From Psoroptes ovis (lineage: Eukaryota; Arthropoda; Arachnida; Sarcoptiformes; Psoroptidae), in NCBI GenBank assembly GCA_002943765.1, contig PQWQ01000013.1, positions 1,674,001-1,738,000 of the forward strand: a stretch of DNA of 64,000 bases, in the 5' to 3' direction. Positions 12,901 to 24,300 of this stretch are shown here, in pieces. The notes below the pieces were generated by a model. That model worked only from the letters and a program-made list of their open reading frames with translations, was not told where the DNA came from and ran no database searches. Position numbers and translations under genes: made by a program. The stretch's first letter is position 1. Each line of letters starts with the position of its first letter.

Positions 12901-13121
12901 AACCTGAAGAAGATCGTTTTAATAAATGGTTGATGCTTATTCCAACAGGAGTCTGTTTATTGATTATTATCGCTGGTGTACTCATCGTAATATTGAGAAG
13001 GATAAAATTGACAAAGAAGAAGAGAAAAATATTAGAACGATCGCAAGAATTCATCGAGTTGGAAAATCAAGCTAGATCACAAGGATCAAATAGTCCAGAA
13101 GTAGATGATACCGCTGTGTAA
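6984..13121 (+). CDS. Gag-Pol-Env polyprotein of the LTR retroelement (2045 aa)
   Basis: One ATG-to-TAA frame carries all functions. Gag: a helical N-terminus, a DUF1759-like region (about 160-300; PFSGKFLDF at 165), then three zinc knuckles at 358-371, 390-403 and 409-421, the last two spaced as in Pao/BEL gags. Protease: MIDSGA with D565. RT: D798 in LDISQGYYHV and YIDD at 861-864. RNase H: D1010, E1050, D1077. Integrase: zinc-binding H1201/H1205 and C1235/C1238, then D1267, D1325, E1361 (DX35E). Envelope-like part from about M1522: a signal-like hydrophobic start (MVLLTSLMLIHLANG), a furin-type RRRKR at 1615-1619 followed by FVGSILKG (fusion-peptide-like, as in insect errantivirus/baculovirus F proteins), and one membrane span at about 1982-2004 with a basic tail. 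All key catalytic residues are present and there are no internal stops. How env is released is unclear: the same frame runs through, and a splice-acceptor-like TTTCCAG lies near 11440. Confidence 0.93.
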   Translation: MSTSDVLTKNLQELEKEKPVIRRMITEVFNQINEKTIDAYDLVKKTLELAKKVADYRAKFKASADYGREHGLPFDSEKYELINTDYHQKLDKIYEVADKTKQDIKKINIFEMTIQDDATKARNEPSKSNITNQQVQQETITMTTEAEPKTMPEKFILKEIEKIKPFSGKFLDFRKFFESLTSLLDLSCLPPQRKIDIIAEKLDGPSRQLINSMGDEDDYEKVKTILREKFYDPYEVVLNIAQQLRSLPKLTNNFDIMGMERILEDIKKTEKLMIKVNINPAYTYQFKRIIYQKLTYEIISKLGCVSETDLSIIIEVLEKEHKLARSRREDQNLFDDFLNCNPIVKTSPQRQNTRSTYCYFCNNPTHKSIDCYAKIPLKTKKNIIWEKNLCIRCLEKGHRMKNCNSKRICQICKSGHHEILCQTPQQDNPRWTNQSNVNRGNYRSITSPQRNMIEYPQQRSNTPRTKVKESYVCETMNTKSNDMRSHVQQNSDTNEQKEMKDTKPDDYEVQTMEDELIGLSNLESNMLHMMMAQTETTDMAKRKDLEEPVVVKAQVNGFEQELMIDSGANISFITPMYVKKLLLKEKPTNENIFTLGANVHIKGICTTTVKIENIEHEVKFYVVPHRKDIIALGRDAMRSFGISITPEDENKWKVKINIGQSKEKDVEDHDIRKLLKRYKDVFAKNKEDIGCIKNEMAQIHLSNEIPITCRPYPCTAMDQEIIDKEIDRLLKMDVIEPSNSPFCFPIVLVDKKDEGKKTRLCVDYRKLNAVTIVEHYPMPKISDIDERLINSTYFTTLDISQGYYHVMMDPNDRGKTGFVTKYDQYQWKRLPFGLKNAPMIFQRIIWSLIKRNNLHMYCHNYIDDIIIFSRTKKEHLTHLDNVMNVLLKENIKLKLSKCIFGMKSIIFLGHKISEHGIAPCKSNIEAIIKAEPPKNLKDLRGFLGKINYYHKFIPNRAETTYYLTELLKKNQKWEWTENQQKEFENLKNLLIKEPILKLFNPEMEIKIYTDASLKGIGAVLKQIHPNEQEYPVAYFSKKLLPYQQRYSASELECLAILEAVEYWHYWLVGQNFTIVTDHKPLESLKKIKKPKTRLFNWALRLSSYQFNIVYRKGVDNQEADYLSRHPIHDLEEMAKAPMIMFTNLWEDTDKIMAIQKNYNPKQLNKCYEKIFYGIIYRKKKNFEQIFIPKEEAENELRRTHHEFGHIGSVHLYEHYSRRYYTPDIMKIIKKVVQNCEVCNITKKNSYRFGFMGQIGPAKLPFEIIHIDTIGGFQSFGSNKRFLHLAIDAFTRFIWIICSKTQTAKDMINLIKKIQSVTKPKLIIADQYPAIKGTEFKTYLKRNNIGIMFIPRDHPSSNGIVERVNQTICDRIRHKIYETSKEKRTLSWATHAAKAAEEYNKTIHSVTKYSPLFLLTGYDAEKILGPEEVVEARKIAFQNSNLMHEKNKKKYDETRKELPLEIIDEVYVSKGNALNRKKLDARFEGPFPVVDKEGNTMLKIQKKGKLEKVHISQVKPKFHPCNMVLLTSLMLIHLANGKYEPSVADPIVWEKTDHTITKELVNTYYYIRLVNPCSILKRTDRRFECNARYDFWIMETINKNCDKINITYDDFMEENRRRKRFVGSILKGTKFLFENYDKVLHIGQTIVGFVTNWFERKKIKSLKETQRKQQEQIKVLMNSQKEILKEMVDKLDKMGEIQMNNRKTMEDLIDGLHYDLMVGSQMVTISQNLKKFFNELARGIIPIEFELLFPGIVTSEDKYEQWEFVGCDLSSHSDLILEFIQPQPYDELIVYESHPFTLYKQQEDKFCMYEYSGPRYMLYNLEKDCVKRLHLHPHHKKRSESFIINKPTSCQEDDEIEKLWVKKFCETKSKFNQEELQIHYNNKFIFVYCYKQLITIENITSECENKIYKIPQKKEFIAGSFHHRPSVRKTLGNHSFHLYENELIGKNLYSGIYNYSIQTKNIDQLLAEMNNLDEPEEDRFNKWLMLIPTGVCLLIIIAGVLIVILRRIKLTKKKRKILERSQEFIELENQARSQGSNSPEVDDTAV

Positions 13122-13184
13122 ACGAAATTGATGTCAATCCAAAATAAAGTTGTGCTTTTTCACCCCCCCCGTATTGTTTTTTTT

Positions 13185-13194
13185 AGAGGGGAGA
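13185..13194 (+). promoter_or_regulatory. Polypurine tract (plus-strand primer site)
   Basis: AGAGGGGAGA directly abuts the right LTR and follows a T-run, the usual layout for the plus-strand DNA primer of LTR elements. A C-run lies just upstream at 13163-13170. Confidence 0.9.
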
Positions 13195-13645
13195 TGTAAT
13201 AGAAATGGTAGTGATTGATCTAAAGAGATGTTATTTAACATCATTAATTTTTAAATCGTTAGCTTAATGATGATAATGTTTAGCTGATTACCATATTTGG
13301 CAAAAATTCCAATTTAATCACATTGGCTAAACATGCACATCGTTATGATTTAAAGTATTCAAAACATCCTCGATTTAATTACCTTTCTATCACATTCCTT
13401 TCTCATAATGTATATATTTTCCGTCATTTTAATCAAAAAAAAAGAAAAAAAATTTGTCAATTATGATTCAGTCAGTCGTTCTTTTCATCAAATGTTGTCA
13501 TTGTCATGGTCATTATCATTTTTTTTATCAATAAATAAAATTTTTACAAAAAAAAAAACTTGTTGTTGTGTCATAAGTTTATTTTCGTGAAAAAAGAAAG
13601 TTAATGTCAATCCAAAATTGCGTTCCCCACCACGTATATCTTATA
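13195..13645 (+). repeat. Right (3') LTR
   Basis: It starts TGTAATAG immediately after the polypurine tract and ends CTTATA. It matches the left LTR base for base except for an A-run that is two bases shorter. The short open frame inside it is a by-product of base composition and occurs in both copies. Confidence 0.95.
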
Positions 13646-13649
13646 TATG
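13646..13649. repeat. Target-site duplication, right copy (TATG)
   Basis: It matches the four bases in front of the left LTR and marks the right boundary of the insertion. Confidence 0.75.
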
Positions 13650-16600
13650 TTTTCATTTATTTACAAATTAAAATTTTAAAATAAAACATTTTTACTTTTA
13701 TCATATCAAAGATGTATTTTTTAAAGAAATTGAATGTTCTCAGCGATGAAATTTGACTTGAATTTACATTTTTAATAAATTAGATCTATATTCTTTAAGA
13801 AAAAATTCCGGCTGATCTCATTGATATTTGTTTCAATGCCTTAATCAAATTATTGAAAAGGTATTAAATGATATTAAATAAATTCTCGAGTATTCCGATC
13901 AATCAATCTAAATCGATCATTGAAATTTGATTCAATTTGAAATTACACTGAATTTCGATTAATTCTTTGATGTACTTTGTAATCGATTACCTGTTCATAA
14001 ATTATTATGGGTTGACTTTTTACATGTATCGATTTAAAAATGCATAAATTTTTCTCTTGAAACTACACAGGAATAGCAAAAATTACTGCAAAAAGGTACA
14101 ACATTCGCTACAAAGTTTAAAACATCACAAATTATATCGATAAATTCATGTTTATCTTGATTTGTGTTTATCCATTTTTTTATTCATACATAAATTTAGC
14201 CAGAAGTAATATATCAGGATTGTGTGTGTGCATGTGCATCAAAAATTTAGATTATTGGTCCAACCAGAGAAAAACCAAAGAAAAGAACCGATATGACATG
14301 ATGAATTTGACAGATTCATTGTTTACTTTCTTTCTTTGGTTTAGTCTTCAGTGGATGTGAATGCTTGGAATTTTTCATTTTCATATCAAACATTGAATTC
14401 AATATGAGATTACTTGTTTGATATTTCTCTTTTATAAACCAGTGGGCAAAACCATAGGGAAAAATGAACATTTCCATGTTTCGATACTCAATTTATTTAC
14501 ACGAAAATAACTGAAATTGAAATTCAAGACAAACTGATAAATTTATTTTACTTGTTTATTTATTTGTTTGTTTATAATTCGTGTGTGCACACACGCTGAA
14601 TAGCCTAACAACCAATCTGAAAATCTAAATAATTCAAAAACAAAAAAAAAGAGGAAAAAAAATGTCAATGCTCAAAGTGTTCAATGAATGTTGATATATT
14701 TTGCATTTTGAAAACCAAAATGTAAACATGAACGTAAAATTCAATGTATCAGATTGTCCTAAAAGTTTTTCAGCTAAAATCCATAGGAATGCATATTGAA
14801 AATCGTCGTGAACTTTCGGGGAGCCCAAGATTTTCTCTTTTTTGCTTGAAAAGATTTCAAATTCATTTTCAAACGCGAAATTATTGATAGTATACTAACA
14901 CATTCACAATTTAAAACTATTTGAAACAGTAACTCATTGAAATTAATTGTCATTATCAATTAGTGGAGGAATAATTCTGTGTAACAACCAACGCTTTCAT
15001 GGCTGCATCATTACATAATGAATAATAATTAAAACAAAGAAAGAAATTCAATTAGATTAATAGAAGAAATTTCATTTATTCATTTAGATAAATAGGAAAA
15101 TCTTGGGATATCTTCTTTGTCTCTTGGCACACCAATTTCTTTAATGAAAATCTTTGAATTATCAAACAACAAAAAAGAAAACAACAACAGAAAAAAACAA
15201 TTATCATTAAGTGTTTTATTCTACCATTATTATTATTGTTGTTGTTGTTTTTCGCTTTCTTCCAGAATTATTCCAATTCTGGTTTTTGCTTTTGTTTTTC
15301 GATTTAGCACAGCATTCAGTTCAGTACGAATTTATGGAAATATAAAACAAGCAAAAAAAAAAAAAAACAAGAATTTACCATTTACCCATAATCGATAAAT
15401 AGTTTTTACATTCATCCATTCATTCATATTATTTATCGTTATTATTATTAAGTACATATAATGATATTGATATCTTATCTTTCTTTTTCGATTCGATTCG
15501 ATTGTTGACCAAATAAATGAATAAATAAACGAATAAATGAATGAATGAATGGAAGAAGGAAAAAAATGTTCAAAATGTTTATTTTTTTTCTCCGTCCATT
15601 TTAAACTATATTATTATATGGTCATTACCATTATGGTCAATTGATATTATTATTATTATTTGAACAATTTTAGCATTTATTTACATTTTCAATGTGTGTA
15701 TTTATCAATTTAAATCATCCAAGAAATACAAATAAATGAATACCAAAATACACAGAATATATAAGTAAGCATATAAATAAATATTTCCTGTAGTTTTTGT
15801 TTAGTTTTTGCTGGTTTGTTTGTTATTTTCAAATGAATTTACAATGACCAATGAATGAATGAACGAACGCAATCAAACGATAATAATAATGATAATAATT
15901 TTCTACAAAATTTCTAAAATGACCAAATATTATTTGAATAATACTGATAACACTACTGATATACGTTTGAATGTTGTGGAAATTGTAGAATTTTTTTTCG
16001 CTATTCTAAAATCACTAATTCAAAACAATAATCATTGAAAATGTATGCCATTTTTTCATTTTTTATTGGTGAGATATCATCATTATCGCTGTTACTTGTA
16101 CCATTGCTATCATCATTCGACATTTTGTTCTTTTCATTTCATGAAAAAAAAATTATGAATTCATAATTAATATAAACAAAATGGAAGAAAAAAGTTTTGT
16201 GTAAATGAATTTTTTATTGAATTATTATCATTATTATTTCAACGAGATTACAGATTTTCTTCATAATAAATATTCATTTTACTCTTCTTGTTGTTTGTGT
16301 GATAAATTATAATAAATTTCAAATATTTCAATTTTTCTTTTGTCATTCACTATCATTTTTGAATATTGACACAAAGTTATACTTGTTTTGTTGTTGATTT
16401 TTTTTTATTTTTCTAAAATTGAATAATTGATAAGTTTTATCAATGTTTTTTTGCTTACTGTTTTTTGGTATTTTGTTTTGTTTGTTTGTTTATTTATTTC
16501 ATTTATCTAATATCAGAGTTGATATTTGTTGAAGAAAATTCAGGAAAAATATTCTTGGAAAAAACAATGAAATTCTACTGAAAACTTGATGAAAACGTTG

Positions 16601-19600
16601 TTCAGTTTCGTAACTCTTCGTGTATCAGTATCTCTGTAGTTCAGCATTTTTTCTATGAAACATTTTTTCAAAAATTCATTAAGAATTTGAGAAAAAAAAT
16701 TTAATTTAATTTTTTTTTATTTTTCACTTTTCTCGAATCAACTTTTGACAACAAATTTTGAAATGAAATTTTGAGAAAAAATTTGGGAAAAATTCAATTA
16801 ACAAATGAACAACAACAAAAGATGGATGAATTTGAATTTTTTTTTTTTTTTTTTGAGGAGAATAATCAGGTTAAATTTTTTGAATGATGGTTGAAATAAT
16901 TGAAAAAATCTAATTTTTTCATTTTTTTGAAGATATAATTCATTTAAAACTCATCAGTTAAAATAACTTTAACATGAATGTGCAACCTTTATGTTTAGTT
17001 TCTATGACAACAGTCAAATGTGATTCATTCATTTTATTCATTTGAAGAATAAAAACCTATGAAATAATAAAACCTTAAGTAAGTCTTAGGAAAAAATAAA
17101 TTTCATCGACCTAATTTATGTTTGAATAAATGAATGAATAAATAAGTGAATGAATGGAATGATAATAAATATTATTATGAGTATTATGTCATCATATGTG
17201 TGAGAAAAATTGAATTTTATGCTGTTGTCTTCGATGCATAAATTGATTTTCTACAAGCCTGTATCTTGCAATTTTCATGTGAAAATCTTGAATTTTTCTT
17301 TTCAATATGAAAATTCAAAAAGTGACTTAAAATCATGAAGAAAAAAAAAGAAATCTGAACATTATCAATGTGATTATGAGAACAATTCAATATTCATTGA
17401 TTTTTTCTTCTCACAAATTTATTTATTTTCAAAATTTTAAATTCACTTGTCGTCGTAATAATAATAGTCATGTAACGAATTTATCGATAAAAAATGCATT
17501 TTACAAACAACAATCCAATTATTTGAAATTTTTTCCACCTAAATTTCATTTTATTCAAATTTTCATGTTTTTTCCGATTGAAACGTGTTTATTTTCACTT
17601 TTATTTTATCACATAAGAATAAGAATTCATTTGTATGTGAAAAATATTCCATTCTTCCCGTAAACAAGTTGATAAGTGTTTATTTATTTTTATTTTTTCA
17701 TTATTATCATTTTGTGCTACTTTTTCAAGTAGATTTCAATCATAAACGATATGATAATACAATATCAAAGAATATTGTAGCACCAAAAGATGTCAAAGAT
17801 GTTTGAAAATTTTTCTTTTTCAAGAATCGACAATTTTTTCCGCGGAGAAAATGCTTTGTCAATGTTCGGATTGTTTGCCAAACAAGAATCCATTGACAAT
17901 GTGTGTTCACCTTATTTTAAAATTTTCAATTTTCAATTCAAAATTTGGTGAGAAAAAAAATCCAGAAACATTTGGCCCAATTTTCAAAATTTTCACTTTT
18001 CAATATTCAAATTTTTTTCTATTCATTCAATGAATTGAAGTAAAATTATTAAAAAATGCTTTCAAAAGCATCTTTTTATCATTAAAAAATTGATTGAAAT
18101 TCAATGATTCTAATTATGTATTTGAATGGATTCACTTATGGGTGCACTTTTGAATTACATCAAAAACTCCTCAAGTTGATGATTGAATATTCAAAAATAA
18201 TTGGCCAAAAAATTATTAACGACGACCTTTGAATGTGTTTTTTTCAATGATTCTCTTGCATGGAGCGAATTGATTCTCAAAATATTCTCAGTCATTCATC
18301 ACAGATCAAAACAATATTGGAAATATTGGACAGCAATATTGATATTTGAGACCAATATTCGATAGAAAAAAGTCAAAATCAATCCAAAAATGGTCGAAAA
18401 GACTATCATCTTCATCATCAGTGATATATTTGTCCAAGACTAAATTACATTTAAATTACACACGGATCGTTTGAATCGAAATAAACGGCCGAGATTTCTC
18501 GATTTTTTTTTCTCCAAAATTACATGTGTTAAACAAGCGAGAAGATGAATTCACAAAAGACCAGCAACTGAATTCTAACCAGTGAACAAATAAACAAACA
18601 AACAATAGATTCTCAAACATAATTATTATTTGATTGAACCGAGAGAATCGAGAGAAAAAAACATTTTTTTTCTCTGTCAAAATGTTGATGGTCATTCAAA
18701 TAAAATAAAAATGAAAAAGAATGGTACTTCTGATGTTTTCAAGGGTTTTTTATTATTTTATTTTGATTTTCTGGTTCAATTAATGAACAAATAATAATGA
18801 AAATAATGAAAAAAAATCTTGATAATGTTAACCATCTGTGTGTTGTGCATCCTATGATGATGTGCATTTATTATTTGTAATGTGTATAATGTGTGTAGAA
18901 TTTGTTCACATAATAAATAAAGCAACACAAACTAACAAACAAACACACAATTACAAAGCTAATTAAAAGCTAATCAAGAATTTTTTTTCTCTTTTTACTC
19001 CGCTGTGTTGTTCGCTGTACACAAATGAATTTCATATTATTCGCTTATTTGGCCATAAAAAATGAAATGAAATGAAATAAAAGAGTTGAAAGGGTTTTCA
19101 TTGTTTCGAAGCGCATTTCGCTGTGAATTCCTATGCCATTTTCATTTTTTCTTTCATTTAATTTTTTATACCAATTCACGGTTTAAATTACATTAAAATG
19201 AAAAATTTCAAACTTTCAAAGATTATTTTCACTTTCTCTTTGGTTCTACATTCAGAAATTGATTTGAGTTTTTCCAAATATTTCTGCAACACTTTCGTTT
19301 CGTTTTTCTTTTGGAAATAAATCTTGATGTCAAAAATATCCTTTTTTTGAATTAGCACAGTGAATAGGAAAAATGTTTTTAAATGAGTGAACGGAAAAAA
19401 ATGTGTGTTTCAGCTATGAAAAGTTAAATTAAAAGCCTAATTTAACATTTTTCGAGAAAAAAAATGAAATGATAAAATACTGAATGAACAAAGTGGAAAT
19501 GATGGAAAAATTCTGTTGGAAAATGAAAAATTTGTTTCGAGTAAAACAATGGAAAAAACAATAAGATTTCAATTTTCAATTGATCAATTCCGAAATGATC

Positions 19601-21300
19601 AGTACAATTATCTCGACTTTCCATTTTGAATTATTTATTTCAGAAGATAGACATAAAACACTCTTGAGTATCTCGGAATATTTTTCAAGAAATTTTTCAA
19701 ATAAAATTTTACTCGATCTGTGACCTTAACGATTGATGATAATGTTTCAAATTATCATTGTTATTATCGTTTGCTTCAATATCTTCGATTGATTCTTGAT
19801 CTGAGAACAAAAAAAAATAATGATAATAATCTCGAATGAAATGAAAATGGTCATTTTTCAAAATTTCATATTAATTTTTATTTATATTTTTCATTTCATT
19901 CCATATTATTTCCCATTGACTTAATCATTCGGTAATGATCAATGGTAATAACAATAATAATCATAAATTATTATTAATATTGTACTATTGTATTCAGTAC
20001 ACTGCATTGTTTCAGTGTTTCTCAAATACATCAGTGTTAAGATATCAAGTCACTGAGAATCATTGATTCATCAAATGTTTATTAAATGGAAAATTGCTAA
20101 GCAAACTAATGAATGAAAAAAATTATTATAATCTGAAATTAATTTAGATGTGTCCGGTATATTTTTTTGTTATTTATTTTTCAATCTTATTCAAAGATAT
20201 TAATGCTTTCGGAAATGTAGGCAAAAATTTTCGTTTTTCTTTTCTGCCGCATTCAATTATTATTAAGCATCTTTTATTATTCCATCTGCATTGTACAGAG
20301 TTTATTGTCGTCTTTGGTTAGTAGGTTTTTGTTTAACTAGAATTTTCGTTTGTGTTCAACCTCGTTTGATGATCCAGTATACGGAAACGAATTCATTTCT
20401 TTTTCATTTTCATTTTTCCCATTTTTCTCTTCTCCGTTAAAATTAATGATTTGTGCAAATTGTACAAACCTTGACGGTTTATTATTGTCTCAATTTCTAC
20501 ATTTCCCACATTTCGTAATCTTATTGTTTTCTACAAAGATCATGAATTATTTTGATTATTTTTTATGAATTTGAAGACTGTTTCTGTTGATTTTTCATGG
20601 TTAAAAATACTAAACATTTTCCAGCTTGAGCAGTGTAATCATTGGCAAAAATAATTGACAAAATGGTTTTGGATTGAAAGAAAATTGAAAATGAAAATAC
20701 TCATTCCTAGCATCGAATTCATTGGTAAAATATAATTACAAATGCAATCCGATATTGATGGATAAATATTATAGTTTTTTTTATCATTATTATAGTTAAG
20801 ATTATTATTGATTTATTACTCGTAATATAGTAATGATAATAATGGAAAATCAAAAATAAGAATAATGATAATGGATCACATTATATTTTTATTATATTTA
20901 CTCTACTATTGATCATTATATTTGGTTATAATTCATTAAGTACATTTTTTTCCGATGCCATTCAATACCATAGTTCGCGATGAAATTATGAGAAAATTTT
21001 GTTTTATTCGAGAAAAAAATAATTCAAAATTGACTTTTTCTCAAATTTTGATTGATTTTTGGTATCATAAAATTTTTTTCAATCGTTTAGTTGAATGTGT
21101 TTGAATAAAAGAAAGGCAAACAAACAAAAAAAAATTATTCAAAATTTGAATTTTTTTTCGTATCTCTTTGCATTTCATTAGCAGAAAATTGATAGCATCC
21201 AATTGTTTTGTAAGCTTCATTGACATTCTGTTTTTTCGAAATTATATTTGTTTATGTCAATGATCAATGATTGATAATATTTAAGTCCTGAACACCGTTG

Positions 21301-21315
21301 TCGTCGTCGTCGTCG
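21301..21315. repeat. (TCG)5 microsatellite
   Basis: Five perfect TCG units, notable because CpG-containing repeats are rare in this AT-rich background. Confidence 0.9.
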
Positions 21316-24300
21316 TCATTTTTTGACTGTCAAAATTATTTCTAATATATAAAATAATGGCAAAGCTAAATGAGAATCCATCAAATTCACTGAAAAAAAA
21401 AGTAAAATATTCTTTTGTTTGTTTACTGCTAATGATAATGATGATGAAAATGCTCGAAGCTTATATTATCAAATTGATAGCATTAATAAGCATCATCCTA
21501 TCAAATTTTTTTCGCTGAGAATAATATAACGATAAATTCTGATAAATTATAATAATATGATTATCAATAGAGAATTTCGTTATTTTTATTATTATAATTT
21601 TCCTTTATTTTGTCATCATCAAAAAAAAAAAAAAAATATTTGTATTGTATAATCAATAATAAGAAAAATAATATCAATGATATTCAGCTGCTGTTATTGT
21701 CAGGTTTTATTGTTGTGTGCATTATTGTTTGGTATTTCTGTCATATCAAATTGATCAATTGATTTGTTTACTGCTGTGCTTACTTTCTTTTATATTTTGG
21801 TATCAATGATATCATTTTTCTTGGTTCAATATTTTACAAAGAAGTATTTTGAATTACTTTATCAACGAGAATCATTTTCGTCATTATTTTTTGTTGATAA
21901 TTATAATGAAATCTTATTTATTTATTTATTTATGCAAAGATAAAAAAAATACATTTTTAAATAGATTTCCAGCTCTTTATGATCAAAATATTTACTCTAT
22001 TATCATCATCATCATCATTCTCATTATTATTATAATCATATAATAATGAATTGATTGAATATGACGATGATATGATGAAGATTAGAGAAAAATATGATGC
22101 ATATGCAAAAATATGGTGAACGTAAAACAATGATTGGCAAAAATAAAAAAAAAAAATACGAACAAATCAGCAAAAAATTTTCATCTCTTTTTTTTCAATT
22201 TCAATTTTTTTCAATCATTGATAATTCTGATCTGACAGTGAAATCTCGCTGTTGCATTATTTTTACTGACAATATTAATTCCATTTCATTTGAATATTTA
22301 CTGACCATTTATGGTTTCCTTCCATTCATTGGATTATAATTCCATTGCAGCAAATTATCTTGATGTTATTTTGTCCGTCTTTTTTTTTTCATTTTGCTAG
22401 ATTTGATGCTATGATCAGCATTTTGAATTTATATTTGATTACTGCCGTCATTGTTTTAGGCCATGACATGCATTAATTGATGTTATGAACAGCAAAGCGA
22501 AAAAAAATCCGAGATGGTCCAATGTATTTCTTTTTTTTTTTTTTTTTTGCCAATGAAATTTTAAAAAGTTTTGAAAATTTAAAATTAAACAATGTTCAAT
22601 ATTACAAAGTTTAAATAGTTTGGCATAATTGAATTTTAATTAATTTTTTTTTTTTGCTTGAAATTTTTCAATCATTTTGAATAAATTGATGCTAATTACT
22701 ATTATCATTACTTGTTCAAATAGTTGAAATTAGTTATATCGATTAAACATTGTAATTAAATATTATTCATTAATTAGTTGTATGTTTGTGCCGATAGTAA
22801 TAAGTTACATTGAATAAATTTATATTAAATTAGAGACATTCGCTACAGTATCGCTCGATCATAGCCTGTCAATCACACAAATTTTTGCTGTTTCGATCAA
22901 ATTAAAATTTTCATTTCCATTTAACAGCGAAATGATGTGTATGATGTGTGTTCACTCACTTTTGAAAAAAAAAATATAATTTAATTTAGATTATCTATTT
23001 GCTTGTTTGCATTGGGCGTTTAATTTTATTATTATTATTATTATTTTCACTACCAAAAATTTTTCAGCTGTGGCTAATAATAATTTCTATTCTCAAACAT
23101 AAGTCAAACTCTTGTCATTTGTTCGTGTTCAATTCACATGTATTTATTCGATATTTATGTTAACAAATACATCAGAGATATTTCGAATGTTCTTATTTTC
23201 CGAATAACAAATGAAATTCACATTTGTTTTCATACGATTTTTCGTTTGTAATATCATTGTTTTTATTTATTTTATTTATTATCATAATAATAATATTTTT
23301 GCTGCTGTTTTCATAATCCTATTATGACATTCGGTAACATTTCGATTCCCATTTCAAAATAAATGAAAAATATTGAATCAAATTTATATTCAGCAAACAA
23401 TTGTAACAATATTTTGGATTGAAGTTCAATCAATTGAACTAAAATTGACAAGCTCAACAATATCAAACCTTATTATTATTGTTTCTCTGCATTGAATTAA
23501 CTTGAATTTCATGAGAGAATAAAAAATTTAATTATCTTCTCGTTGGGGTACATCTGCAGCTTTTGAACTTTTGAAACAATGAGTAATTTTTGAAAAAATT
23601 TCAATTTTTTTCTCTCTCTGACCAAATGGATTTTATCGAAAAAAATCAAATGATTATTGTTGTCTCAAATTTAAAAAGTAAATTGAAATTTTTCATTCAC
23701 TTGAACAGAAATTGAATGTTTTCAATTTTTCAATTTCCACTTATTTCTCTCATGCCTATGTCCAAATTGTATCGATGATGATCTCGAACACTTCAAATTG
23801 ACCATACACTAATCGAAATGCTTGAAGTTGATAAAGAAAAGTGAGATATTGAATTCTTGAATTTAAATCGAAAAAAAAACTGAATGTATCGAAATAAAAA
23901 AGAAAAATGAAATTTGATAAATAAAAAAATGAAAAGAAAAAAAATAGATAAATCAAATTGAATTCTGAATTGAATTAAATTGATTCGATGAAGATTTTGA
24001 ATGGAATAAAAAATGTTCAAATTCATTATGACATTTGGATCTTTGATTATTATCTTTCATACGATTCAATTCATACCGAAAATGCTTCCCATATCCACCG
24101 ATGAACATGCTTTGGATTGAAATGATTTGAATTGAATGTGAAAATCGTCGAAATTTCATTCTATCTTCATTGAATTGATATAATTTCCATTTTTCTTTTA
24201 TTTATGATAAAAATCGATTACAAAATATAAGGAGTATCAAAGAAAAAAAGCGTAAAGAATCAAAATCTAATCGATCATCATTATTTTCATTATGAATAAA

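Larger units (their letters stand above)
6497..13645 (+). mobile_element. Complete LTR retroelement with gag-pol-env, Ty3/gypsy-type pol
   Basis: A 7149-bp element bounded by two direct LTRs (453 and 451 bp), flanked by a short target duplication, with one uninterrupted internal ORF and a polypurine tract next to the right LTR. RT, RNase H and integrase motifs place the pol part with Ty3/gypsy (Metaviridae). The gag resembles the Pao/BEL type instead. The 3' third codes an envelope-like membrane fusion protein, as in errantiviruses. LTR identity and the intact ORF say the insertion is recent. It may be able to move, but no recognisable tRNA primer site was found. The host DNA on both sides is simple AT-rich sequence, and no host gene is visibly broken. 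Confidence 0.95.

Noticed and set aside
23756..24159. Overlapping minus-strand frames, one containing MFIGGYGKHFRYELNRMKDN
   Set aside because: Short, no clear splice partners and no family resemblance. Three overlapping frames suggest chance in A-rich sequence.
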